DNA of 64,000 nt from Paenibacillus allorhizosphaerae. Lineage in GTDB: Bacteria > Bacillota > Bacilli > Paenibacillales > NBRC-103111. The notes beneath the pieces were generated by a model. It was not told the DNA's origin, ran no database searches, and worked only from the letters and a program-made list of their open reading frames with translations. The DNA is taken from NCBI RefSeq assembly GCF_910594985.1, contig NZ_CAJVCE010000003.1, positions 434,001-498,000 on the forward strand, in the 5' to 3' direction. The position numbers and the translations under genes were made by a program. Of this stretch, positions 8,115 through 16,974 are shown in pieces (position 1 is the stretch's first letter; each line of letters opens with the position of its first letter).

Positions 8115-8239
8115 GTTAACCCCCCATTTACCCTTAAAAAGGGCATGTTGTCAATGTACAGTAGACCATTGTTGCCATAATGGGAAAGGTTAAACATGCC
8201 GCATGCAACTTTTTTAGCCGTGCGCTCCGGCTTGGATGG

Positions 8240-8923
8240 CTACGGGAAGAACGGATTGCGCCACTCCATCAGCATGGCGTAGTGGTGCGATTCGTCATCT
8301 TCCAGGTAGTTTGGAACAAGTTTTACCGGCGTACGTCCGCAGCGGAGCAAAAACGTCATGACCGGATCGTTCAATTCTCCCTTGAGCACCGCTTCCACAT
8401 ATGCATCCGCCGCCATGTCGTTAGCGACCCGGTGATAGCCGGGAAGGCGGCCTCCGCCGAGCAGCCGCTTCAGGCGGAGCTGAACGACCACCTCGTACAT
8501 CGAGAGCATCAGCCATTTTCCGAGCCCGAGCTTCCGGTAAGCCGGCCGCGCGCTAATATCGACGATGTACAGCGTATTTCCATGCGGATTATGGTTACGG
8601 ACATAGCCTGCATCCGTAATCTCCTCCCATGTATGCTCGGCATGAGCCGGATCGAAATCGACGATCAGGCCGGTAATGGAAGCGGCCGGCTCCCCGTCAA
8701 TCTCGACGCAAAGCGCCCCCTCCGGAAAAAACCGGATATGATTGGCAAGCTGCTCCTTGTTCCACCACAGCTCCGAAGGAAACGGCGGAGGAAAGCTTTC
8801 CTGTTGAATTCGGATCAAGCCATCAAAATCTTGTTCCGTGTAGTTTCGGATGACCGCATGCACGTTCCGGTCACGCCCGCGATCATGCACATACAGCTCC
8901 TTGCGGTACGAAGTCACAGGCAA
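8240..8923 (-). CDS. GNAT acetyltransferase, partner of the nitrilase-family gene
   Basis: A 227-residue GNAT protein. VDISARPAYRKLGLGKWLM near residue 122 is the acetyl-CoA-binding region. The protein resembles the N-terminal half of B. subtilis YhcX, in which an acetyltransferase domain is fused to a carbon-nitrogen hydrolase. Here the two halves are separate genes, 12 bases apart, with the hydrolase first. No ATG is available. The TTG at 8923 follows AAGGAGG by 4 bases, and a GTG six bases further in is an alternative. The pair probably acts on the same metabolite, but its identity is unknown. Confidence 0.88.
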   Translation of the reverse strand: MPVTSYRKELYVHDRGRDRNVHAVIRNYTEQDFDGLIRIQQESFPPPFPSELWWNKEQLANHIRFFPEGALCVEIDGEPAASITGLIVDFDPAHAEHTWEEITDAGYVRNHNPHGNTLYIVDISARPAYRKLGLGKWLMLSMYEVVVQLRLKRLLGGGRLPGYHRVANDMAADAYVEAVLKGELNDPVMTFLLRCGRTPVKLVPNYLEDDESHHYAMLMEWRNPFFP

Positions 8924-8935
8924 TCCGCCTCCTTC

Positions 8936-9799
8936 CTAGCTCCAATCCGTATAAAGATCCGTTCGGCGGTCGCGCCATGTCGTAACGGAGCCTTTTTCCC
9001 GAATCTGGTGCAATAGCGATATATCCAGGTCGCCCGTAATGACCATATCGCCGTTGATTTCACCGACGGTCATCAAACCGCCCGGCGGAAACGGCACATC
9101 GTTCGGCGTTATAATCGCCGCTTGCCCGTAGTTGCCGCGCATGAAATCGACCGTTGGCAGCGAACCGACGGTTCCCGTCGTCACCACGTAAACCTGATTC
9201 TCGATCGTGCGCGCATGACATGTGTAACGCACCCGATGAAACCCGTGCCTGTCATCCGTGCAGGAAGGGCAGAACAAGATATCGGCCCCCTTCGCCCTCG
9301 CCATCCGCACAATTTCCGGGAACTCCATGTCATAGCAAATAAGAATCGCGACCCGGCCTTTGGCCGTATCGAACACGCGAAGCCCGTCTCCTGCCGCCAT
9401 GCTCCATTCCTTTACTTCCGTCGGCGTGATGTGCAGCTTTCGCTGTTCCTCTACCCGGCCGTCCGGATAAAACAAAAACGCGGTATTGTACAAGCGGCCG
9501 CTTTCTTCAATGATGTGCGTACCGCCGATCAAATGCATACCGGTCTGCTTGGCCAGTGTGCCGAACAGCTCCATGTAGCGGTCGGTGAACTGCGGCAGCT
9601 CTTCAATGGACAATGCCGAACCGCTTTCGTCCCCCTTGCCGATCGACATTAGCTGTGTCGTAAACAGTTCGGGAAACAGCACGAAATCCGATTCAAACTC
9701 CTCAGCTGTTTTGACATAATGTGTAACCTGCTGCGCGAATTGTTCGAACGTGGAAATGGTGTGTAAATGATATTGCACTGCGGATACTCTAAGTTTCAT
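8936..9799 (-). CDS. Carbon-nitrogen hydrolase (nitrilase superfamily)
   Basis: A 287-residue hydrolase with the nitrilase catalytic triad: Glu44 in FPELF, Lys in KLHITPTE near residue 118, and Cys in ILICYDMEFPE near residue 154. It belongs to the amidase-like branches that cut or form amide bonds. It is equivalent to the C-terminal half of YhcX-type fusions and is followed 12 bases later by the GNAT gene. The ATG at 9799 has GGAGG 7 bases upstream, so longer readings from 9880 are unlikely. A TATAAT on the minus strand (9851-9856) may be its -10 box. Confidence 0.92.
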   Translation of the reverse strand: MKLRVSAVQYHLHTISTFEQFAQQVTHYVKTAEEFESDFVLFPELFTTQLMSIGKGDESGSALSIEELPQFTDRYMELFGTLAKQTGMHLIGGTHIIEESGRLYNTAFLFYPDGRVEEQRKLHITPTEVKEWSMAAGDGLRVFDTAKGRVAILICYDMEFPEIVRMARAKGADILFCPSCTDDRHGFHRVRYTCHARTIENQVYVVTTGTVGSLPTVDFMRGNYGQAAIITPNDVPFPPGGLMTVGEINGDMVITGDLDISLLHQIREKGSVTTWRDRRTDLYTDWS

Positions 9800-10010
9800 G
9801 ACCGTTCCTCCGTCTCCCTGTATCATCTTGTTATGAAGTTTTTGTGAGACATTATACCATCTTGTATAGGAGAACACCATGATTCGTCATCGGATTGACC
9901 CGGTTCAGATCGTACTTGTTTACCGTGTGTGCGAATTCGAACGATACGCATCGGTAAGGTTGATATTGAATGTAAGATCGCGCCTCACGGCTCTCCCGTT
10001 ACGGCCAAGC

Positions 10011-11006
10011 TCATGCCTTGTCCCCGTTCGATTGCACTCCGCATCCGTACGCTTCGTAAAGCCGGGCAACCGAATGTCTGATAAAATCGACCATCTCTTG
10101 CGGTTCAAGCACGACCGCATCGGCGCCCAAATTGACGAAATAGCGGCTGAAAAATTCGATTTCGTCAGGTTGAATATACAGCGTCAGCTGACCTTCCCCT
10201 GACGGCTCTTCCTTCAATTCTTCCTGAAACCAGGCTTCCCAGCGGCAGCGGCGCACCCCTTCGGCCGTCAGCCGAACGTTCACCCGAAGCTTCTGATCCA
10301 AGTCCGTACCGCGGTCCGTCTCTTCGGGCGGCTTAAACCAATCCGTAATCGTAAAATCGCTTAAATCCACTTTCGGATGCGTTTCTTCCGTCCATTCGGC
10401 TTGAAGCACACGATCTACGCGAAACGACAAGTGCATTTCCTTCAAAAAACAGTACGAGGGACAGTACCAAAAACCGTTGTAGGAATACACGCCGATCGGT
10501 TGAATCGTCCGTTCTTTCGAGCCGTTCTTGGATTCGTACACGACGCGCAGCGGCCGCTGCTGCAGTGCCGCATCCAGAAGCAGCTTCAGATGCGGGACGG
10601 CTGCCGGGCGCTTCGGCGTCCAGAAGACGACGCGCTGTTTCATTTTATCGATCTTTAGTTTCGTATCGTCGGGAAGGTAATAATAAAACTTGTTTAACGC
10701 CGATACGGACTCCTCGTTAAACGGCAGCGCCCCGTAATGCTGGAGCGACTGATAAGCGAAAAACATCGCCACCGCCTCCTGCTCCGAGAACATGATGGGC
10801 GGCAGCATCCGTTCGTTCAACACCCGATACCCGCCGTACGGCCCGTATTCCGCATACAGCGGAAGTCCGAGCTCTCCGAGCACCTGCAAGTCCCGCATGA
10901 TCGTTCGGGCGGATACATTGAATTCTTCCGCCAGCTCCCGCACGGTAAACCGTCTTCGTTTGTTGACGGCAATCATCAGTTCCATGAGCCGCTTCGATTT
11001 GGACAC
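10011..11006 (-). CDS. HTH and WYL-domain transcriptional regulator (YafY type)
   Basis: A 331-residue regulator. Residues 1-60 form a winged helix (KSKRLMELMIAV, then FTVRELAEEFNVSARTIMRD). The middle and C-terminal parts fit a WYL effector domain, here with NGFWYCPSYC and FRVDRV in the usual places (about residues 180-200), and a WCX extension that ends near residue 320. WYL proteins sense small ligands or nucleic acids and often control their own gene. A dyad and direct repeat sit over its presumed promoter (11057-11079). The nitrilase-GNAT pair lies downstream on the same strand after a 210-base gap, so a regulatory link is possible but unproven. Confidence 0.9.
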   Translation of the reverse strand: MSKSKRLMELMIAVNKRRRFTVRELAEEFNVSARTIMRDLQVLGELGLPLYAEYGPYGGYRVLNERMLPPIMFSEQEAVAMFFAYQSLQHYGALPFNEESVSALNKFYYYLPDDTKLKIDKMKQRVVFWTPKRPAAVPHLKLLLDAALQQRPLRVVYESKNGSKERTIQPIGVYSYNGFWYCPSYCFLKEMHLSFRVDRVLQAEWTEETHPKVDLSDFTITDWFKPPEETDRGTDLDQKLRVNVRLTAEGVRRCRWEAWFQEELKEEPSGEGQLTLYIQPDEIEFFSRYFVNLGADAVVLEPQEMVDFIRHSVARLYEAYGCGVQSNGDKA

Positions 11007-11043
11007 GAACGTTCCATCTCCATTTCTATTGCTTGATGCTCTC

Positions 11044-11079
11044 AGTATACCATAAGACTATGTCAGATCATGTCATAGT
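11044..11079 (-). promoter_or_regulatory. Candidate promoter and operator of the WYL regulator
   Basis: On the minus strand a TATACT -10 box lies at 11044-11049. Immediately upstream is the inverted repeat ACTATG-N11-CATAGT (11057-11062 and 11074-11079), which also contains ATGTCA twice in direct orientation, ten bases apart. This symmetric element covers the position of the -35 box, so self-repression by the downstream regulator is plausible. Confidence 0.45.
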
Positions 11080-11105
11080 TAGGCAAGCCTCTGTCACTCC
11101 GCGCT

Positions 11106-11153
11106 AAACAATAAAGCGCCTCCCACCGTATTCTTTCGGCGTGAGGCGCTTTA
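11106..11153. terminator. Terminator, probably of the aldo/keto reductase operon
   Basis: Perfect 12-base inverted repeat ATAAAGCGCCTC (11111-11122) with its complement at 11142-11153, and T-rich sequence on the minus-strand side (TTTATTGTTT). It lies about 66 bases past the reductase stop. Confidence 0.7.
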
Positions 11154-11218
11154 TGATTTGCATTTATGCGGGATATACCCGTAAATCATGCGTTCGAACT
11201 ACTGTCACTGGAGTACAT

Positions 11219-12148
11219 TTACTCCACGTGCTCCAGCCAGTTCAACTCGTCGCGTGTCAGAACGATTTCCGCTCCCTGACGGCACGATTCCAACTCTTCC
11301 GGAGATTGGGCGCCGATCAGCGCGCACGTCGGGAATGGCTGGTTCAGCACATACGCCAGCGCAATTTGAATCGTGCTGACTCCTTTCTCCTTGCCGAGCT
11401 GCTCCGCACGGCGCAACCGCTCCCAGTTGGCATCGCTGTAAAATACGCGTACCATGTCAGCGTTGTCACGTACCTCCGGCGTGAAGCGGCCGGTGAAAAA
11501 CCCGCGCGCTTGCGACGACCAGGACAATAGTGGAAACTCATGCTTCTCGTGCCATGCGCAATCCGCGGCGTCGACCGATACGCATCCAGCCCAGAACGGC
11601 TCTTTCGCTTTCGCCAGGCTCAGGTTCGGACTACTGAAGGTGAACCCGATCTGACCGCTGGCTGCAGCGTATTCGTTGGCTTCCTGCAGCCGCTGAACGG
11701 TCCAGTTCGAGCCGCCGATCGCCTTGACACGGCCGGCGCGGATATGCTCGTTGAGCGCGTCGACGATGATGCTTACAGCGATGTTCGGGTCGTCACGATG
11801 TAAAGCATACAAGTCGATGTAGTCCGTACCGAGCCGCTCCAAACTGATGCTCAGGTCGTGAGCGATCGCCTCGGGGTTGACGCGCGGGCCGTTCTTGTCA
11901 TGATGCGCGCCCTTGGTCAAGATGACGACATCCGAGCGGTTTCCGCGGTCTTTCATCCACTGGCCAATCGCTTGCTCGCTCTCGCCGCCGCAATACCCAT
12001 AAGCGGTATCGATCGTATTCCCGCCTATGGCAAAATAGGAATCAAGCACCGAGCACACTTTGTCATACACGCTTGGGCGGAAATAGTCCGAACCTTGAAT
12101 CAAACATGATACCGGTTTATCCAAACCTTCGATACGAATCGTTCTCAT
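11219..12148 (-). CDS. Aldo/keto reductase
   Basis: A 309-residue NADPH-dependent carbonyl reductase of the TIM-barrel AKR superfamily. The catalytic tetrad is visible: Asp47 in NTIDTAYG, Tyr52, Lys79 in ILTKGAH and His117 in LYALHRDD. The C-terminal ALIGAQSPEEL segment binds the nucleotide 2-prime phosphate in relatives. It begins 45 bases after the Gfo/Idh oxidoreductase gene on the same strand, with AAAGGGG as ribosome site, so the two form an operon that probably handles one sugar or polyol. An AraC regulator reads the other way from the operon start. Confidence 0.93.
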   Translation of the reverse strand: MRTIRIEGLDKPVSCLIQGSDYFRPSVYDKVCSVLDSYFAIGGNTIDTAYGYCGGESEQAIGQWMKDRGNRSDVVILTKGAHHDKNGPRVNPEAIAHDLSISLERLGTDYIDLYALHRDDPNIAVSIIVDALNEHIRAGRVKAIGGSNWTVQRLQEANEYAAASGQIGFTFSSPNLSLAKAKEPFWAGCVSVDAADCAWHEKHEFPLLSWSSQARGFFTGRFTPEVRDNADMVRVFYSDANWERLRRAEQLGKEKGVSTIQIALAYVLNQPFPTCALIGAQSPEELESCRQGAEIVLTRDELNWLEHVE

Positions 12149-12193
12149 ATAGGCCGTTCCCCTTTATTAAAGTAAGATGAGTTCGTTGATCGA

Positions 12194-13195
12194 TTACAAT
12201 TCTACACGTCTGCGCTCTCTTGCGGAGGTCAGGCATGCATCGACGACGCGCATGCCCGCAATAGCGTCTGCCGGCGAGTACGGCAGCGGCTCCCCGTTCA
12301 TGACGCAACGGGCGAATGCATCCGCCTGCAACGCGTATTGGTTAACGCGCGGTACTTCCACTTCGCGTCTGCCGTTTTTGGTGATCACAAAGAAGTTATC
12401 TCCTGCGTCCTGCCCGACGGTATATGCACGCGGCAGCTCGATGCGGCCATCGGTGCCGAGAATTTCCAGATTGTTGCGGCCGAACGCCCACATGCCGCAA
12501 TCGAACGTAAGCGCGACGCCGCCGGAAAATTCGATCAGACCCGACGCCATCATATCGACATTGTCGTGCTGTGGAGAAAACAACGCGTGCATTGTCGCCG
12601 CTTCCGGCTCGCGTTCCAAAATCATGCGCGCGGCTGTAAGCGGATACACACCGACGTCATACAGCGAACCGCCGCCCATGTTTTGCTTGAAGCGCACATT
12701 ATTCAAGTTGCCGGCGCTGTTAAACGTAAACGCGCCGTGAATGCCGCGGAGCTCCCCGATTTCGCCGGAGGCGATGATTTCCTTGATCATCGCGTAACGC
12801 GGATGATAGCGATACATGAACGCTTCGGCAAACGTAACGCCGGCGCGTTCGCAAGCGGCTGCCATTTCTTCCATCTCCGCAGCGGTAAGCGCCGCCGGCT
12901 TCTCGCAAAGCACATGCTTACCGGCTTGCGCGGCGCGGATGGTCCATTCCTTGTGCAGATGATTCGGCAGCGGTATGTAAACGGCGTCGATCTCGTCGTC
13001 CGCAAGCAGCTCTTCATAACTTCCGTATGCTTTCGGAATGTTCAGCTTGGCGGCGGTTTCCTGCGCTTTCTCGATGCCGCGGCTCGCAATCGCCGCGACC
13101 TCTCCCGTCTCCGACAGCTTTGTTCCCGGAATAACCGCGCGAATCGCGATGCCCGCACAACCAAGTACTCCCCAGCGCAGCTTGTTGGCGCTCAT
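12194..13195 (-). CDS. Gfo/Idh/MocA-family oxidoreductase
   Basis: A 333-residue NAD(P)-dependent dehydrogenase of the glucose-fructose oxidoreductase and inositol dehydrogenase family. The nucleotide-binding fold starts with WGVLGCAGIA, and the family signature CEKPAAL has the conserved Lys99. MYRYHP and GGGSLYDVGVYPL lie in the C-terminal substrate domain. AAAGGAG sits 10 bases before the ATG. It is the first gene of an operon with the aldo/keto reductase and is divergent from an AraC regulator, with overlapping promoters between them. The substrate is not evident, but a cyclitol or pyranose is typical. Confidence 0.93.
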   Translation of the reverse strand: MSANKLRWGVLGCAGIAIRAVIPGTKLSETGEVAAIASRGIEKAQETAAKLNIPKAYGSYEELLADDEIDAVYIPLPNHLHKEWTIRAAQAGKHVLCEKPAALTAAEMEEMAAACERAGVTFAEAFMYRYHPRYAMIKEIIASGEIGELRGIHGAFTFNSAGNLNNVRFKQNMGGGSLYDVGVYPLTAARMILEREPEAATMHALFSPQHDNVDMMASGLIEFSGGVALTFDCGMWAFGRNNLEILGTDGRIELPRAYTVGQDAGDNFFVITKNGRREVEVPRVNQYALQADAFARCVMNGEPLPYSPADAIAGMRVVDACLTSARERRRVEL

Positions 13196-13234
13196 GTCAA
13201 CAGCACTCCTTTAGATCTATGATTTAATACGATA

Positions 13235-13263
13235 TTGTCATTATATTGAACGAGCCTTAAAAT
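13235..13263 (+). promoter_or_regulatory. Promoter of the AraC-type regulator gene
   Basis: TTGTCA (13235-13240), a 17-base spacer, then TAAAAT (13258-13263), each one base off the consensus. It faces the AraC gene starting at 13322 and overlaps the opposing promoter of the oxidoreductase operon. Confidence 0.6.
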
Positions 13264-13268
13264 GAAAA
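13240..13268 (-). promoter_or_regulatory. Promoter of the Gfo/Idh-aldo/keto reductase operon
   Basis: On the minus strand TTTTCA (13263-13268), a 17-base spacer and a perfect TATAAT (13240-13245). The weak -35 and strong -10 suit an activated promoter. It overlaps the rightward promoter almost completely, so the two cannot be occupied by polymerase together. Confidence 0.6.
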
Positions 13269-13321
13269 TAAAAGCTTTTTGCAATCATATGACACAATAT
13301 TGCTCTAATGGGAGGCACATG

Positions 13322-14161
13322 ATGCGACGCCAAGTTCAGCTGCCTACGTTTACGGAGAATGAATATATGATATTGCCGGAGTCGGTGGGCTGGTACAAAG
13401 ACTGGTCCGAGCATTCGGTCAACCGAAAAGCCGGTTCGCTCAATAATTTCAGCATTCATCTGGTGCTGGAAGGCAAAGGCTATTTGCAAACCGAAAAGCA
13501 GCAGTATACACTGCAGCGCGGGGACGCGTTTTTATATTTTCCGATGCAGGAGCAGCGTTACTACAGCGATAAGGACGACCCGTGGAACATTCGCTGGTTT
13601 CATTTTTACGGGGACACACTCAAAGATTATTTGCTGAACAAAGGCTTTCACCGCTCCCCCATCTGGACGATGCGCCAATGGAAACCGCTTGAAGAGGCGA
13701 TACTGTCGCTGTTAGCGGAAGCGGAGGAGCATGGCTTTTTGCGTATGACCCGTCTGTCCACCTTGACGTATGCGGCATTAACCGAGTTTACGGCGCACGC
13801 CGCTTCGCCGACTACCGCCAAAAGCCCGGAGACGGAAACCCGCATCCGCGCCCTGCTGCCGAAAATGCAGAGTGAGGCCGCTCAGCCGTTCGATCTGGAT
13901 TATTGGGCCGGCATCGCCGGGGTCAGCACGTATTATTTTTGCAGGCTGTTCCGGAAAGCGACGCAAATGACGCCGATGACTTTCATCACTTTATGCCGGC
14001 TTCAGCTCAGCAAACGGCTGCTTCTTGAGAAAGAGGAGCTGACGGTCAGGGAAATCGCAGAGCAGACGGGCTATCCCAGCATCAGCTATTTCAACAAGCG
14101 TTTTTTGGAGCAGGAAGGCATGACGCCTACGGAATACCGGGAGCTTTTTCACAAGCGATGA
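13322..14161 (+). CDS. AraC-family transcriptional regulator
   Basis: A 279-residue regulator. The N-terminal part (about 20-150) looks like the cupin-type AraC ligand-binding domain (FSIHLVLEGKGYLQ, then FYFP-type strands and WNIRWFHFYG). The C-terminal 100 residues carry two helix-turn-helix units (DYWAGIAGVSTYYFCRLF and IAEQTGYPSISYFNKRF). The ATG at 13322 lies 6 bases after GGGAGG; the one just before it is also possible. It is divergent from the Gfo/Idh-aldo/keto reductase operon, so it is the likely sugar-responsive activator of that operon. Confidence 0.92.
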   Translation: MRRQVQLPTFTENEYMILPESVGWYKDWSEHSVNRKAGSLNNFSIHLVLEGKGYLQTEKQQYTLQRGDAFLYFPMQEQRYYSDKDDPWNIRWFHFYGDTLKDYLLNKGFHRSPIWTMRQWKPLEEAILSLLAEAEEHGFLRMTRLSTLTYAALTEFTAHAASPTTAKSPETETRIRALLPKMQSEAAQPFDLDYWAGIAGVSTYYFCRLFRKATQMTPMTFITLCRLQLSKRLLLEKEELTVREIAEQTGYPSISYFNKRFLEQEGMTPTEYRELFHKR

Positions 14162-14285
14162 TGAAACGCGGATCGAGACCATTTCGGGTCGGATGGCGAG
14201 GAAAAGTTCGTCTCGGCTCCCTCGTATGTTACAATAGCCTTTGGAAATCATTGCACGATGTCGTTTACAGCGGAAAGGAGTACTT

Positions 14286-16433
14286 ATGAAATCGCTCGTT
14301 TTGGCAGAAAAGCCGAGCGTGGCCAAAGAAATCGCCCGTGTGCTCGGTTGTCATCAGAAACATAAATCTTATATCGAGGGCCCGGACTATGTCGTTACCT
14401 GGGCGCTGGGCCATCTCGTTACGCTCGCGGAGCCGGAAGATTACGATCCGAAGTTTAAGACGTGGAATTTAGAAGATCTTCCGCTGCTGCCTTCCAAAAT
14501 GAAACTGAAGCTCATTCGGGAAACGACGCCGCAGTTCAAGGCGATCGCCCAACTGGTGCAGCGCAGCGATCTAGGCCAGCTCATCATCGCAACCGACGCA
14601 GGCCGTGAAGGCGAGCTCGTCGCCCGTTGGATCATGGAAATGACCCGCTGGCGCAAGCCGTTCAAGCGTCTGTGGATTTCCTCCCAGACGGACAAGGCGA
14701 TCCGGGAAGGATTCGCGCAGCTGAAACCGGGGCAAGCCTACGATAACTTGTACCGTTCCGCGGTATGTCGGGCAGAAGCCGACTGGCTGGTCGGCCTCAA
14801 TATTACAAGGGCGCTGACGTGCAAGCATCAGGCGCAGCTCGCCGCCGGCCGCGTTCAGACGCCGACGCTCGCCGCGCTGATGGAGCGCGAGCGCCAGATC
14901 AAATCGTTTCAATCCAAAGATTACTGGATGCTGCGGGCGCAGCTCGGCTCGTTTCAGGCGGTATGGCGGAGTGCGGCGCAGCCGGATGGAAGATTGTTCG
15001 ACCGCGAGGCGGCAGAAGCGCTGCTCGCGCAGCTGAATCAGGCGCGTTCCGCCAAGGTCGCGCAGCTGAAAACGACAGAGAAGAGCGAACCGCACCCGCT
15101 TGCCTACGATTTGACGGAGCTGCAGCGCGATGCGAACCGGCGCTTCGGCTTCTCTGCGAAGCAAACTTCGAACGTGCTGCAGCGGCTGTATGAGCAGCAT
15201 AAGCTCGTAACGTACCCGCGCACCGATTCGCGCTACTTGTCCTCCGACATGGCTGCGACGCTGCCCGCCCGATTGGAAGCGTTGAACGTATCGCCATATG
15301 CCGCGCTGGTCAAACCGCTGCTGAGGAAACCTTTGCCGTTGTCCAAGCGGATCATTGACGACAGCAAGGTGTCGGATCACCATGCGATCATTCCGACCGA
15401 CGAGCGTCCGCAGCTGCATACGCTGAGCGCCGATGAACGTAAGCTGTACGATCTGATCGTGAAACGGTTTATCACGTTGTTTTATTCGCCGTTCCGCTTC
15501 AACGAAACGGCGGCGATAATCGACATCGGCGGAGAGCCGTTCCACGCCAAAGGGCGCATCACGGTCGACGCCGGTTGGAAAGCGGTAACCGGCCAGGAGA
15601 CGACTGCGGAAACGGACGACGACGAGGAAGGGTCGGCCGGCGACGAGCCGACCTCCCTGCAATCGCTCCCGCCGCTGCAGGCCGGTGGTGAACTGAAAGA
15701 CTTCCGCTTGCAGCTCCATAAGCAGGCGACGAAACCGCCGGCGCGCTACACCGAGGCAGGTCTGCTCACTGTGATGGAGAAACAGCACCTGGGTACGCCG
15801 GCCACCCGTGCCGATATTATCGAAAAGCTGCTGCAAACCGATACGATCGAGCGAAAGATGAATACGCTGCAGCCAACCGGTAAAGGCGCCCAACTGATCG
15901 AGCTCGTCGTCCCTGAGCTTCGCTCTTCGGAACTGACGGCTGCTTGGGAACAGGAACTGGAGCGCATCGCCAAAGGTAACGGTGACGCCGGTGCCTTCAT
16001 GACGCGAATTCGGGAGCAAACGTCCGTTATCGTGCGTCAGGTCAAAGAAAGCGATGTGGAATACAAGCCGCATAATTTGACCCATTCCCGCTGCCCCGAA
16101 TGCGGCACCCCGCTGCAGGAGATCAAGAGCAAACGAGGCAAGCGGCTCGTTTGCAGCAGCCGCGAATGCAGTTATTCGCGTGCCGCGGAACCGGCGTTGT
16201 CAGGCAAGCGCTGCCCGCAGTGCCACAAGAAGATGGAGATTCATTCCGGCAAAGCCGGAAAATACGCGCAGTGCCGCCCTTGCAACGTCGTTGAGATGCT
16301 GAACGACGCCGGCGGCGGACGCGCTTCGAAACGGCAGCAGTCGCACCTCGCCAAGCAATTCAGCGACAACGTGCAGCTGTCCTCGAGTCTAGGCGACGCG
16401 CTTAAAGCCGCGCTGAACAAGAACGAGGATTAA
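14286..16433 (+). CDS. topB: DNA topoisomerase III
   Basis: Type IA topoisomerase of 715 residues that relaxes and decatenates DNA through a covalent tyrosine link. The TOPRIM domain begins at VLAEKPSVAKEIA and includes ATDAGREGELVAR near residue 100. The active-site Tyr310 sits in VTYPRTDSRYL. The C-terminus carries two zinc-ribbon-like CxxC units, from Cys603 (CPECG) and Cys643 (CPQCH), and a basic tail. An acidic stretch near residues 440-455 (TDDDEE) interrupts the core. The ATG at 14286 has AAAGGAG 5 bases before it. A TACAAT at 14230-14235 may be the -10 box. A terminator follows at 16551. A 500-codon antisense frame inside the gene is noise. Confidence 0.95.
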   Translation: MKSLVLAEKPSVAKEIARVLGCHQKHKSYIEGPDYVVTWALGHLVTLAEPEDYDPKFKTWNLEDLPLLPSKMKLKLIRETTPQFKAIAQLVQRSDLGQLIIATDAGREGELVARWIMEMTRWRKPFKRLWISSQTDKAIREGFAQLKPGQAYDNLYRSAVCRAEADWLVGLNITRALTCKHQAQLAAGRVQTPTLAALMERERQIKSFQSKDYWMLRAQLGSFQAVWRSAAQPDGRLFDREAAEALLAQLNQARSAKVAQLKTTEKSEPHPLAYDLTELQRDANRRFGFSAKQTSNVLQRLYEQHKLVTYPRTDSRYLSSDMAATLPARLEALNVSPYAALVKPLLRKPLPLSKRIIDDSKVSDHHAIIPTDERPQLHTLSADERKLYDLIVKRFITLFYSPFRFNETAAIIDIGGEPFHAKGRITVDAGWKAVTGQETTAETDDDEEGSAGDEPTSLQSLPPLQAGGELKDFRLQLHKQATKPPARYTEAGLLTVMEKQHLGTPATRADIIEKLLQTDTIERKMNTLQPTGKGAQLIELVVPELRSSELTAAWEQELERIAKGNGDAGAFMTRIREQTSVIVRQVKESDVEYKPHNLTHSRCPECGTPLQEIKSKRGKRLVCSSRECSYSRAAEPALSGKRCPQCHKKMEIHSGKAGKYAQCRPCNVVEMLNDAGGGRASKRQQSHLAKQFSDNVQLSSSLGDALKAALNKNED

Positions 16434-16550
16434 TCCTGGTATAACCAAGGCAAGACGCTCGAGATGGATGGCGGTGCCTTCCTTTTAGAAGGCATCTGCG
16501 AGCTCTTCAGATCAACGCAATCGACATCATTACGCGCTTCGTACGATCCG

Positions 16551-16602
16551 AAAAAGAGCACCTCCGCCGATAGTTGGCATGAGGTGCTCTTTGTATTTTG
16601 TA
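16551..16602. terminator. Bidirectional terminator
   Basis: Perfect 12-base stem AAAGAGCACCTC (16553-16564) with its complement at 16581-16592, and T-rich flanks in both directions. It serves topB from the left and the small gene ending at 16666 from the right. The 115 bases between topB and the stem hold no gene. Confidence 0.85.
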
Positions 16603-16665
16603 TATAGGGCATCAGGCTTCATTCGAGACTTAATCGAATGAAGCGAAAGCCACGCTCCCGGCGAA

Positions 16666-16974
16666 TCACCGCACAAGTTCCGAAAGCCTCGGCAGCACGT
16701 TGCTTTCATAGAAGGAACGCAGCTGCTCCTTCTCCAGTTCCGTGAACTGGAACTCACAATCCCTGCCTTCATCCTGCGGGACGAATTGCACGATTGCGCC
16801 ATCATGCGTGCAGATCAGCAGTGCCGTCAAATGTTCCAGTTCTTCCGGCAGCTCGCTGCCGTCCGTCAAGTCAAAGCTTACTTCAATGTCCAACCATTGA
16901 CCCCTGCGTTCCGCCATAGCCCGCATATTCGCAAATCGAATCTCCTTCAGTTCACTCGAACCGTATTGTATCAT
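16666..16974 (-). CDS. Small conserved protein, translationally coupled to the epimerase-like gene
   Basis: A 102-residue acidic soluble protein that I do not recognise. It has alternating strands and two helices near the C-terminus (FTELEKEQLRSFYES). Its ATG overlaps the TGA of the upstream gene (ATGA at 16971-16974), with AGGTGG 7 bases before it. This overlap is strong evidence that it is a real gene and is translated together with the epimerase-like protein. Two cysteines (in ICTHDG and RDCEFQF) are not in a known motif. A terminator follows 65 bases later. Confidence 0.75.
   Translation of the reverse strand: MIQYGSSELKEIRFANMRAMAERRGQWLDIEVSFDLTDGSELPEELEHLTALLICTHDGAIVQFVPQDEGRDCEFQFTELEKEQLRSFYESNVLPRLSELVR

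Noticed and set aside
8126-8154. TTGACA with 17-base spacer to GTAAAT as sodC promoter
   Set aside because: The -10 would be only about 12 bases before the start codon, leaving no room for the ribosome site in the transcript.
14571-16085. 504-codon open frame antisense to topB
   Set aside because: Arg/Gln-rich shadow of a well-supported topoisomerase gene, with no domain of its own.
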